The position numbers and the translations under genes were made by a program. Positions 1-7,809 of a stretch of 64,000 nt of DNA are shown piece by piece. How positions within the stretch are numbered: the first letter of the stretch is position 1; every line of letters starts with the position of its first letter. Source of the DNA: Ruficoccus sp. ZRK36 (GTDB lineage: Bacteria > Verrucomicrobiota > Verrucomicrobiia > Opitutales > Cerasicoccaceae). The stretch covers positions 2,180,176-2,244,175 of the forward strand of contig NZ_CP080649.1 of assembly GCF_019603315.1 (NCBI RefSeq), read 5' to 3'. A model generated the notes under the pieces. That model ran no database searches. It saw nothing but the letters and a program-made list of their open reading frames with translations, and was not told the origin of the DNA.

Positions 1-313
1 GGATGCCCTGCCGCGTCCGCTTCAGGGTGAAGCGCAGGCGGGTGCCGTCGAGCCGGTCGTTCTCGGGGTCGGTGATGTGCCAGCCCAGGCTGGTGGGCGG
101 ATCGTAGTCGCTTAGGCGCTGTATGCACCACATCTCCTTACTGCCCATGCGGTAGCAGGCGCGGTAGGTGGCACCTTGCCCGGCTTTGGGGCCCTCGATG
201 TGCTCGCAGTCGAGCAGCTTAGGGTTCCACTCACGCATCAGGTCCGGGTCTTCCAGAAAAACCCAGATAGCCTCCGGGCGGGCGCGGATGGTGATGGATT
301 CCCGTAGCTTCAC
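1..313 (-). CDS. SRPBCC (START/polyketide-cyclase-like) domain protein, partial
   Basis: Reading the minus strand from a GTG at 313 gives about 104 residues before the window edge cuts off the C-terminus. The N-terminus (VKLRESITIRARPEAIWVFL) and the following D-P-x-x-M-x-x-W-N-P stretch have the look of the SRPBCC ligand-binding fold, in which a beta strand is followed by a helix carrying a W-N-P motif. Members bind hydrophobic ligands or act as cyclases or stress proteins; the substrate cannot be read here. An in-frame TAG lies four codons upstream of the GTG, so the start is GTG or a later codon. It faces away from the tRNA and recN and no operon partner is visible. Confidence 0.6.
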   Translation of the reverse strand, partial: MKLRESITIRARPEAIWVFLEDPDLMREWNPKLLDCEHIEGPKAGQGATYRACYRMGSKEMWCIQRLSDYDPPTSLGWHITDPENDRLDGTRLRFTLKRTRQGI

Positions 314-408
314 GGCAGTAGCCTAGACGGGGAGGATTCAGCCATACAAGCGGCAAACGAGGTGCGTTACCGCTTAAGATCCCTTTTCCATTTTAAACCG
401 TAAAAAAA

Positions 409-485
409 TGGTGGGAGTAACAGGGCTCGAACCTGTGACCTCATCCATGTCAAGGATGCGCTCTAGCCAACTGAGCTATACCCCC
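409..485 (-). tRNA. tRNA-Val (anticodon GAC)
   Basis: The minus strand folds into a complete cloverleaf: 7-bp acceptor stem (GGGGGTA with TACTCCC, one G-T pair), D arm GCTC/GAGC, anticodon stem CATCC/GGATG around loop TTGACAT, and T arm with GTTCGAG. Anticodon GAC reads GUC valine codons. The 3' CCA is encoded. It sits alone between the SRPBCC gene and recN. Confidence 0.95.
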
Positions 486-672
486 ACTAAAGGGAAACCA
501 ATGAACGAATAGATTTTATTTCCGCTGGCAAGGGCTTTTTTCAGAAAAATTCAGGCAAGCCTACGGCAGGGGAGGTGACGCAAGTGCCTTTGACAGGCGA
601 AGGTGGGCACATGATGAACTTACAGGCAGAAACGGCTTCCCTCCGGGCGGAATTTTGCGCAACCTCACGGAC

Positions 673-2331
673 ATGCTGGAGGAGCTGCATATCCGCGATT
701 TGGCCTTGATGGACGAGGCGGTGCTGGAGTTTGAGCCCGGCTATACCGCCGTGACGGGTGAGACCGGCGCCGGTAAGAGCGTGCTGCTCGGTGCGCTCTC
801 TCTGCTGGCCGGTAACCGCGCGGACAAGACCGTGATCCGCCAGGGGCAGGAGGCCTGCGAAGTCGCCGCCACCCTGCACTTTGCCGAGCCGGAGCGCATC
901 GACGTCGTCCTGGAGGAGCTGGGGCTGCCCGCCTGCGAGGATGGGGCACTCGTCCTGCGCCGGGTCATCCACCGGCAGCGCGCTGCCAAGATCCAGGTAA
1001 ACGGCGCCATGGCCACGCTCGGGGCGCTTCAGGAGATCGGCGGGCACTGGATCGACTTCCATGGGCCCGGGGAGCCGCAAAAGCTTTTTAAAGGACGCCA
1101 CCAGCTCGCCATGCTCGATGCCTTCGCAGGGCTCGCTGACGAGCTGGAGACCTACCGTGGCGGCTATGACGAGTGGCAGGCCCTGCTCGATCAGGCTGAG
1201 CAACTGCGCACTGCGGACCGGCTGGATGAGGACGAGCAGGAGTTTCTCTCGCGTCAGATTGCCCGCATCGATCAGGTGGAGGCGACGGAGGAGTCCATCG
1301 CCGCACTGGAGCGGGACTTTCAGCGACTGGATCGCGCCCAGGAGCTGGCCGAGCTGGCGGGGCAACTGGAGAGCGGTCTCTGTGGGGACGAGGGGGCTGT
1401 CGGCCTGCTCGGGGCCATGCAGCGGGCTGCCTATGAGCTGGCTCGTCTCGACCCGGAGTCTGCGGGGCTATCTGAGCGGCTGGAGGCGGCGATCATCGAG
1501 CTGCAGGACCTGGGCGGTGAATTTGCTCGACTGGCCGCCGAGGCCGACATCGACCCGGAAAGTGCCGAGGCGCTACAAGTCCGCATGACGGCCTGGCTGG
1601 AGATCAAGCGCAAGTATGGCCCCACCGTCGAGGAGGTGCTGGCCCGTCGCGAGGAGATGGCCGCAAGGCTGGAAGCGCAGTCCGACATCGAGGGCACGCT
1701 GGAAAAGCTCGCCGCCGAGGCTGCCGCGCTGGAGAAAAAACTTCGTACGCAGGCTGCCGGTTTGCTGAAAAAACGCGAAGCCGCGGCCAAGACTCTTGGC
1801 ACCGAAGTGCGCGCCCTGCTCAAGCGCCTGGGCTTCAAAAAGGCGGGCTTCGAAATCGCCGTGCATGGCGGTAAGGCACTGGGGCCGGTGGGCGACTCGG
1901 ACTGCGAGTATCTCTTTTCCGCGAACGCGGGGCAGGAACTGCTGCCGCTCAACCGTATCGCGTCCAGCGGGGAAACCGCCCGCGTCATGCTCGCGCTGAA
2001 GGCTGTGCTGGCCCGCGCCGACCATACGCCGCTGCTGGTCTTTGATGAGGTGGACGCCAACGTGGGCGGCGAGATCGGGGCCGAGGTAGGGCGCGAGCTG
2101 GCTTCGCTGGCCGGGGAGCATCAGGTGCTCTGCGTGACGCACCTGCCACAGGTGGCTGCGCAGGCGCGGCAGCACTACGTCGTCACCAAGGCGCAGGGTG
2201 ACGACTCGACCGCTGTATCCATTTCCCCACTACACGCGGACCGCAAGGCCCGCGAAGAGGAGCTGGCCCGCATGCTCGGGGATCGCAGCTCGGCCTCCGC
2301 CCGCGAGCACGCCCGCTCGCTGCTGGGCTAG
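673..2331 (+). CDS. recN: DNA repair protein RecN
   Basis: RecN is an SMC-like cohesin ATPase acting at double-strand breaks with RecA. The protein (552 aa from ATG 673, within the usual length) begins MLEELHIRDLALMDEAV, the standard RecN N-terminus. Walker A GETGAGKS lies near residue 22-29, the centre is a long charged coiled-coil (about residues 150-375), and the C-terminal half carries the signature region ending in Walker B LLVFDEVDANVGG and the H-loop CVTHLPQVAA. The reading frame stays open upstream to a TTG at 655, but ATG 673 gives the canonical start; no strong Shine-Dalgarno is visible. It is convergent with the small lipoprotein gene that follows. No SOS box was identified upstream. 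Confidence 0.95.
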   Translation: MLEELHIRDLALMDEAVLEFEPGYTAVTGETGAGKSVLLGALSLLAGNRADKTVIRQGQEACEVAATLHFAEPERIDVVLEELGLPACEDGALVLRRVIHRQRAAKIQVNGAMATLGALQEIGGHWIDFHGPGEPQKLFKGRHQLAMLDAFAGLADELETYRGGYDEWQALLDQAEQLRTADRLDEDEQEFLSRQIARIDQVEATEESIAALERDFQRLDRAQELAELAGQLESGLCGDEGAVGLLGAMQRAAYELARLDPESAGLSERLEAAIIELQDLGGEFARLAAEADIDPESAEALQVRMTAWLEIKRKYGPTVEEVLARREEMAARLEAQSDIEGTLEKLAAEAAALEKKLRTQAAGLLKKREAAAKTLGTEVRALLKRLGFKKAGFEIAVHGGKALGPVGDSDCEYLFSANAGQELLPLNRIASSGETARVMLALKAVLARADHTPLLVFDEVDANVGGEIGAEVGRELASLAGEHQVLCVTHLPQVAAQARQHYVVTKAQGDDSTAVSISPLHADRKAREEELARMLGDRSSASAREHARSLLG

Positions 2332-2339
2332 GGGATCGC

Positions 2340-2567
2340 CTACTCCAGGGTAGGCTCGGCGAGATTCGGGTTCTCGTTTATTTCCGCTTCGTCGACAGCC
2401 GGGTTTGTGTAGCCCTCGTCTATGTCCATCTGGTCCTGCTCCTGCTGGTTGTCATAGGCCATCGCGCGCTCATCTGCGGCAGCCTCTTGCGGAGTGGTCG
2501 GCTTACCGGTGCAGCCGATGAGCGTAAAGAGGCCGATGGCCGCGAGAAGAGTGATCAGGTTTTTCAT
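2340..2567 (-). CDS. Small lipoprotein (75 aa)
   Basis: A hydrophobic signal (MKNLITLLAAIGLFTLIGC) ends in lipobox L-I-G-C, so the mature protein should start at Cys19 and be acylated. The remaining 56 residues are acidic and Gln/Asn-rich with no known domain. It is the first of three tiny lipoprotein genes on the same strand (next at 2654-2857 and 2964-3101), each about 45-75 aa, suggesting a small paralogous or functionally linked set. Function is unknown; envelope stress or entericidin-like roles are possible but unsupported. Confidence 0.75.
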   Translation of the reverse strand: MKNLITLLAAIGLFTLIGCTGKPTTPQEAAADERAMAYDNQQEQDQMDIDEGYTNPAVDEAEINENPNLAEPTLE

Positions 2568-2653
2568 AGCGGATGAAGGGAATGCACAGGTTTACCTCCG
2601 GCACACTGGCCGGATACAGGATACGAAAACAAGCTCTGGAAGCCTGGTCCGGC

Positions 2654-2857
2654 TTAGTTGCCGACGTCGTTTTGAATGCCCTGAGGGTTCGCGTCTGCCG
2701 GGGCGTTGACGCTACCGGAGCCTTGGTTCAGGGACTGCTGATAGGCTTCTGTGGATTTTTCCATCTCATGTACACGCTCTTCGGTCTGCGGTGTGTTTTG
2801 GCAGCCTGCGAAGAGGAGAAGGCCGGTGATGGAGAGGACAGAGAGAATGATTTTCAT
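2654..2857 (-). CDS. Small lipoprotein (67 aa)
   Basis: The start is placed at ATG 2857, because from there the protein has a clean lipoprotein signal (MKIILSVLSITGLLLFAGC) with lipobox L-F-A-G-C; an in-frame ATG eight codons upstream would add a non-signal-like extension. The mature part is about 49 residues, polar, rich in Glu, Gln and Asn, and predicted mostly helical (EERVHEMEKSTEAYQQSL). No family was recognised. It lies between two other miniature lipoprotein genes on the same strand. Confidence 0.7.
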   Translation of the reverse strand: MKIILSVLSITGLLLFAGCQNTPQTEERVHEMEKSTEAYQQSLNQGSGSVNAPADANPQGIQNDVGN

Positions 2858-2963
2858 AGCGTATAGTTTATAAAAACTCATGCCGCTGGCAACCTAAATA
2901 CACTGCCGCAGGACGTACCCCAGTGAGGTGCGTACACAGATGTGCGCTGCCTGCCTGGATGGA

Positions 2964-3101
2964 CTATCGTTCGACTTCCTGCTCCATCATCTGATTTGTG
3001 CGGTTGGCCTGACCGGCATCGTAGGAGTCGGTCGAAGCGCTACCGCAGCCGGACAGCAGGAGTACGAACAGGAAGGGAAGGACGGTGAGAGCAATCTTCA
3101 T
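2964..3101 (-). CDS. Miniature lipoprotein (45 aa)
   Basis: A 45-residue reading frame on the minus strand starts MKIALTVLPFLFVLLLSGCG, an almost ideal lipoprotein signal with lipobox L-L-S-G-C. Only 27 residues remain after the cysteine, ending NQMMEQEVER. Its size would make most gene finders skip it, but the signal peptide, its position as third in a row of similar genes and its strand support it. No function can be assigned. It lies 52 bp downstream of the ccsBA stop on the same strand. Confidence 0.65.
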   Translation of the reverse strand: MKIALTVLPFLFVLLLSGCGSASTDSYDAGQANRTNQMMEQEVER

Positions 3102-3153
3102 GAGAATGAGTTTAGAGCCCATTCGCCTCGTGGCAATCTGAAGATGCGGCAGG

Positions 3154-6100
3154 TCAGGACTTGGTGGAGACGGTGGACTTTGCCTTGGGGGTGGGCAGCA
3201 GCATGCCGAGGCCGATCAGGGCGCACTGGCTGAGCCAGAAAATGAGCAGCCAGAAGAAGGCCTTGTCCATGAAGCCGTAGGAGTGCAGGCCGACGCCGAG
3301 CATATTCGTCCCGAACCACGAGGCAGCGGTCACGATATTCCCGAAAATAGCCAGCAGCATAAAGCCGCGCTCGCCGACGATGCGGCCCAGTCGGGCGTGC
3401 AGCATGAGCGCGCACCACAGTACGATGATGAGCGCGCCGTTTTCCTTCGGGTCCCAGCCCCAGAAGCGGCCCCAGCTCTGGTCGGCCCAGATGCCGCCAA
3501 GCATCGTCCCGACAAAGGAGAAGAGCAGCCCGAAGCAGGTGATGCCGTAAACCATCCGGTAGAGCGCTGCCTGGCTGTCTGCGGGGAGTCCCTTGGGCTG
3601 CGAGCGCACGGCGGGCTCCAGGGCGGCCCAGGCGCGCATCAGCACGTAGACGATGCCGAGCACCCCAGCGAGGAACGTGGCTGAGTAGCCGACGGTGATG
3701 ATAACCACGTGCGTGGCCAGCCAGAAGTTCGAGTCGAGCACAGCCTGCATCATTTCCAGCGTATCCCCGCTGAGCGCGAGGTTGTGCGCGATGATGAGCG
3801 TGACAAAGCCGATGATCCCGGCGGCAAAGGTGCCGATACCGTTACGGAAATACCGCCGCAGGAAGACCGCCAGCAGCACCGAGAACCAGCCCACGAAGAT
3901 GGCCGAGGAGTAGAGGTTCGTCACGGGTGGACGCCCCTGGATATACATACGCGCGCCCAGCCCGAAGGTGTGCACGAGAAAGGCCAGGACGAGTACCCAG
4001 TAGGCGCCGCTCTGGAGCGAGCGGGGCATCCACAGCCAGCTCACGGCCACCAGCAGAAAGACGAGCACGTAGAGGATGGTCGCCAGGTAGAAGGGCTCGA
4101 AAGTGTTGAAAAACTCCTCAAAGGCGACGCGCCCGGCGGGCGTATCAGGGGCCAGCTTTTCATGCAGGGCGTCCAGCGCTTCGTTGAAGCCCTCGGGGTT
4201 ACCCTGCCGCCAGAGGACGGCGAGCTTACCGTAGTCCTCGACGATAGGATTTATTTGGCCGGTGCGAATGGTCAGCAGGAGCGCCTCACCGAGATTGAGC
4301 CAGTCGTTCTCCTCCTCACCGGCTTCTGTCATCGGCGGGACGATGCCCATGTCGCCGATACGCGAAAGCTGCAGATAGCGGTTGGTGAGGAAATTAAAGC
4401 GCTCCAGGTCGTCCTCGTTAAAGGACTCGCCGCGCTCACTGCGGGCAAAGGCCTCGCGGCCGGGGCCGACGATGCGCTCCCATGCGCCGTACTCGAGCAG
4501 GATCTGGTCGAGGTTACCGCCGGGCTGGAGCTCGCGCGAGAGCAGGTCGTAGCGGGTGAGCGCGTTGGTGAGCTTGACCAGTTGTTTTTCGTAGACGGTG
4601 CGCTTTTCGGGGTCGGGGTTGATCTGCGCGGACATCTCCTGGATGGTCTGGAAGTGCGGGCGCAACTCGTCGAAGCTGAAGCGCGTGCGGCTCTCCTGCT
4701 GCCAACCGAAAAGGCCGAGCACCTGCGGGTTGTCGATGCGGAAGACGGGCATCTTGTCTGCGGCGACGGGGTTAAAGGACAGCTCCATGAACCACGCGAT
4801 GGCGCTGATCTTGCCGCCCCCATCGGGCAGGTGCACGCTCTGGCGTCCACTGAGGATGCGCAGGCTGTTGCGGGCCACTGAGTCCAGCGGCAGGATGCGC
4901 CCACCGGCTTGCACCGGCAGCTCGGCAAAACTCTGGACGTGGAAATCCGTATCGTAGGCGGGCGGCTTAAAACCACGCGCAACGATGAGCAGGCCGATGG
5001 CCAGACACAGCGCCGGGATGAGGATTGGGCCGCGCGCGCGCGCGCTGGCCGAGAGTTTCGGGCGCTTGAAGTTGGCGAGGCGTATCAGGAACTGGATACA
5101 CATACCCAGTCCGACGAGGGCGACGGCGGCATAAGGGAGCAGCCAGCTCGGGTTGCGGACGACCTGGAGGACGGTGGTCGTGTTGTTGTTCCCGAAGGAG
5201 GCCTGGTAAAAGGTGTAGCCGCCGTGGCGCAGCGGGTGGTTCATGTAGATGAGCGCGGGCTGCGGGGCGATGCCGGGGGAGTGGATGAGCACGTCGCTGG
5301 CAAAGTTCTTGGGGATGTCGGTACCGGGGTACTTGTCGTGCGTGAAGTCGCGCAGCTCCAGCCAGAAGGGCAGGTAGGTCCGCGTGAAGCGCAGGGCGAT
5401 CTCGTAGGTCTTGCCACCGGTCTCGACGGTTTGCACCGGGAAGCGCTCGTCGATGACATTCGAGACGAGCCACGTGCCCAGCGGACCTTCCGGCCCGTCT
5501 ACCTCGACCAGTGCAGTGGCGGTGTTGACGGCGTCAGGGCTGTGGTCCATGGCCTTCTCCACGGCAAAGAGTCCCATGCGGGCGGCGGCTCCGCGGTTGG
5601 CGCGCGGGGTGGGGCCGTTGGGGTTCTGCATCTTGGTGCCCAGCCCGGAGTTGGGCATGAAGTCGATGATCTTCAGGCTAAGGCCGGACTCGGGCAGATC
5701 AATCACCGCCCCGTCCCTGAGCATGCTCTGCGGGATGCTGGTATACTCGTCGTAGTCGGGGTTTGAACGGTCGATCAGGACGAGTTCGTTTGAGAGGGAG
5801 TCGATGGCGTAGTTACTGCGTCCGCCCTCGTCGATGGCCATCTGGCTCTCGTGCTGGAGGTAGCTGACCAGAAAACCGCTCACCAGCAGCAGGACCACCC
5901 CGAGGTGGGTGATGGCTATCCCGGACTTTTTCCAGCTGGGCCGGTAGTAGCGGAAGTGCGCGCAGCACAGATTAATGATGAGCAGTATCCCCAGTGAAAA
6001 ACCGCCCGGCATCGGGAGCTTGAACCAGCCGGACTGCCAGACGGCGAGGAAGCTCTCGAAGTAGCGGCGCTGGGTCTCGTGGATGCCGAAGTGGACCTGA

Positions 6101-6192
6101 TCAAGCGTGCCAAAGATGACCAGAACGATGCTGAGCCCCAGCAGGACAACGGTTAACCAGAGCGAACTAAAAATACGGAACAGGGACTTCAT
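3154..6192 (-). CDS. ccsBA: Fused cytochrome c biogenesis protein CcsB-CcsA (system II)
   Basis: System II cytochrome c maturation moves heme to the periplasmic side and attaches it to apocytochrome c. This 1012-aa protein joins both membrane subunits. The N-terminal half is ResB/CcsB-like, with membrane segments near residues 10-30, 65-85 and 90-115 and a large periplasmic domain. The C-terminal half is CcsA/ResC-like, with multiple membrane segments and the tryptophan-rich heme-handling motif WGWDPKENGALIIVLW near residue 910. About 280 residues of soluble sequence (roughly 420-700) separate the parts, so the protein is on the long side for fused CcsBA proteins. Its ATG overlaps the stop of the upstream lipoprotein gene by 4 nt, implying translational coupling. 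Confidence 0.92.
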   Translation of the reverse strand: MKSLFRIFSSLWLTVVLLGLSIVLVIFGTLDQVHFGIHETQRRYFESFLAVWQSGWFKLPMPGGFSLGILLIINLCCAHFRYYRPSWKKSGIAITHLGVVLLLVSGFLVSYLQHESQMAIDEGGRSNYAIDSLSNELVLIDRSNPDYDEYTSIPQSMLRDGAVIDLPESGLSLKIIDFMPNSGLGTKMQNPNGPTPRANRGAAARMGLFAVEKAMDHSPDAVNTATALVEVDGPEGPLGTWLVSNVIDERFPVQTVETGGKTYEIALRFTRTYLPFWLELRDFTHDKYPGTDIPKNFASDVLIHSPGIAPQPALIYMNHPLRHGGYTFYQASFGNNNTTTVLQVVRNPSWLLPYAAVALVGLGMCIQFLIRLANFKRPKLSASARARGPILIPALCLAIGLLIVARGFKPPAYDTDFHVQSFAELPVQAGGRILPLDSVARNSLRILSGRQSVHLPDGGGKISAIAWFMELSFNPVAADKMPVFRIDNPQVLGLFGWQQESRTRFSFDELRPHFQTIQEMSAQINPDPEKRTVYEKQLVKLTNALTRYDLLSRELQPGGNLDQILLEYGAWERIVGPGREAFARSERGESFNEDDLERFNFLTNRYLQLSRIGDMGIVPPMTEAGEEENDWLNLGEALLLTIRTGQINPIVEDYGKLAVLWRQGNPEGFNEALDALHEKLAPDTPAGRVAFEEFFNTFEPFYLATILYVLVFLLVAVSWLWMPRSLQSGAYWVLVLAFLVHTFGLGARMYIQGRPPVTNLYSSAIFVGWFSVLLAVFLRRYFRNGIGTFAAGIIGFVTLIIAHNLALSGDTLEMMQAVLDSNFWLATHVVIITVGYSATFLAGVLGIVYVLMRAWAALEPAVRSQPKGLPADSQAALYRMVYGITCFGLLFSFVGTMLGGIWADQSWGRFWGWDPKENGALIIVLWCALMLHARLGRIVGERGFMLLAIFGNIVTAASWFGTNMLGVGLHSYGFMDKAFFWLLIFWLSQCALIGLGMLLPTPKAKSTVSTKS

Positions 6193-6872
6193 GAGGCAGG
6201 AAAGCGAACGGAGCGCACGAATGCGAGAAAAGCGGGCGTCTGGGCCTGAACGAGAGCGGTATCGCCCATCATCTTAAAGAACCAGCTCGCACCACCATGG
6301 GTAATAATCGCCCCGGCAATGCTCTGGCCGGTCGGGCCGTCGAGGTGGACGTAAAAGCCCTGCTCACCGCTGGCGGTGGTAAAGGAGTGCTTGGCGCGCT
6401 CTTCATCGAGACGGGCCTGAGGCATGGCGCCGAGGCCGACTTGCCCGGCCCAGCGGTTTACGTTGGCGAGGTCGCCACCGACGTTACCGGGAAAGACCAG
6501 GACGCTGACCTCGGCCGATGTGCCGTTGGGGCCGGGGACTTTCCAGCTGCCTTTGCGCATGGTGCCGAGGGGCTGGGCCTCCCAGTCGGAGGGGGCGTCC
6601 CAGGTCGGCGTATCAAAGGCGGCGGCTTGCTCAGCCATGCCTGGGAGGGCCGTCATGCCCATCGAAGGGCCGGAGCCAGACGGGGAGGAGGCCGCAGGAG
6701 CCGTTGCCGCTGTGCCGCCGGGGGCGGTGCTCTGGGCGGCAGGCATCATGCTGGGCATGGCCGGTCGCTCCTCTTTGGGGATACGAGTGGTGGTGACTTG
6801 TTCGTCCGAACAGCCGCTAAACAGAAGCGCAAGTGAGAGCAGCGCGCCTGCCGTGCAGGGGAAAGGTCGCAT
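6189..6872 (-). CDS. Lipoprotein coupled to ccsBA
   Basis: The 227-aa product begins with a signal ending LALLFSGCSDE, a lipobox that places it on the membrane as a lipoprotein. A Pro/Ala/Ser-rich linker (about residues 35-80) follows, then a compact domain beginning TPTWDAPSDWE and containing a probable beta-rich core (residues 90-225). I do not know a function for this domain, which I associate with Verrucomicrobiota and Planctomycetes lipoproteins. The stop codon overlaps the ccsBA start by 4 nt, so the two are co-translated; a role at the periplasmic site of cytochrome maturation is inferred only from that. Confidence 0.75.
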   Translation of the reverse strand: MRPFPCTAGALLSLALLFSGCSDEQVTTTRIPKEERPAMPSMMPAAQSTAPGGTAATAPAASSPSGSGPSMGMTALPGMAEQAAAFDTPTWDAPSDWEAQPLGTMRKGSWKVPGPNGTSAEVSVLVFPGNVGGDLANVNRWAGQVGLGAMPQARLDEERAKHSFTTASGEQGFYVHLDGPTGQSIAGAIITHGGASWFFKMMGDTALVQAQTPAFLAFVRSVRFPAS

Positions 6873-7045
6873 GGCCGAACGATTTGCATATTGCGCCCCC
6901 GGTCAAGGCTAACCGGAGATAGCCAGTTTTGCTAATGGGGCTTATAAGTTTACATGGGACATTGAAAATAGGCGGGGCCGAGTCGTAGAGCTTGAAAGGC
7001 GGGTGCTCCATCGGTAGTGATGAACGGCGTGAGGAGGAGCTTGAG

Positions 7046-7774
7046 ATGAAAGTACAGGTATTGCAGCACGTGCCGTTCGAGTGGATCGGCAGTATGGAGC
7101 CCTGGCTGCGTGAGCGCGGGGCCGAAATCACGACTGCGCGGCTCTACGAGGCCGTGGAGCTGCCGGACCCGGCTTCACTGGATCTGGTCATCGCCATGGG
7201 TGGGCCGATGAGCGTCAACGACGAGGCCGAGCACCCCTGGCTGGTGCCGGAAAAGGCGTTCCTGCGCGAAGTGATTAAGCGCGGGGTGCCGACGATCGGG
7301 GTATGCCTGGGGGGACAGCTCATCGCCAACGCGCACGGGGCAGCCGTCACCAAGAACCCGCACACAGAAATCGGTTGGTTTCCGGTTGAGGCTATGCCCG
7401 CCCCGAAGGGCACCTTTACCTTTCCCTTTAAGAAGGCAGTCTACCACTGGCACGGTGAGACCTTCGGGCTGCCGGAGGGAGCGAGCCTGCTGGCCTCGTC
7501 GAAGGGCTGCCGCAACCAGGCCTTTCAGATGGGCACAAACGTGATCGGGATGCAGTTCCACCTGGAGACGACACCCGAGACCGCCGCCCTGTTGATCGAA
7601 AACTGCGGTAACGAGATCGTGCCCGGCCCCTATGTGCAGAGCGCCGAGGAAATGCTCGCCGCAACGCCCGAGCAGTACGCCTCTATCAACGCGCTCTCAG
7701 GCAAGATCCTCGACTACGTGCTCGGTAATACCGGGGGCGAGAAAAAGCGCCCCGAGGACGTGCTGTATTTCTAG
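7046..7774 (+). CDS. Class I glutamine amidotransferase-like protein
   Basis: The product (242 aa) has the GATase1 triad of GMP-synthase-like amidotransferases: a nucleophile Cys in GVCLGGQL near residue 91, and a His-x-Glu in MQFHLETT near residue 173-175. An N-terminal Rossmann-like strand (MKVQVLQHVPFEWIGSMEPW) and AMGGPMSV support the assignment. Stand-alone enzymes of this group hydrolyse glutamine or related gamma-glutamyl compounds; the acceptor is not evident. ATG 7046 is chosen over an upstream TTG in the same frame because GGAGGAG lies at proper distance just before it. It is transcribed away from the ccsBA operon and converges on the pyrophosphatase gene. Confidence 0.85.
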   Translation: MKVQVLQHVPFEWIGSMEPWLRERGAEITTARLYEAVELPDPASLDLVIAMGGPMSVNDEAEHPWLVPEKAFLREVIKRGVPTIGVCLGGQLIANAHGAAVTKNPHTEIGWFPVEAMPAPKGTFTFPFKKAVYHWHGETFGLPEGASLLASSKGCRNQAFQMGTNVIGMQFHLETTPETAALLIENCGNEIVPGPYVQSAEEMLAATPEQYASINALSGKILDYVLGNTGGEKKRPEDVLYF

Positions 7775-7809
7775 AGCAGCCTTGTACGACTGATTAAAAC
7801 GAAAATGCC

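Noticed and set aside
541-1365. 274-aa open frame opposite recN
   Set aside because: Complement of a well-supported recN; high GC keeps antisense frames open and no motif or start signal is present.
3709-4881. 390-aa open frame opposite ccsBA
   Set aside because: Lies wholly inside ccsBA, is enriched in His/Gly/Glu in shadow fashion and lacks any domain.
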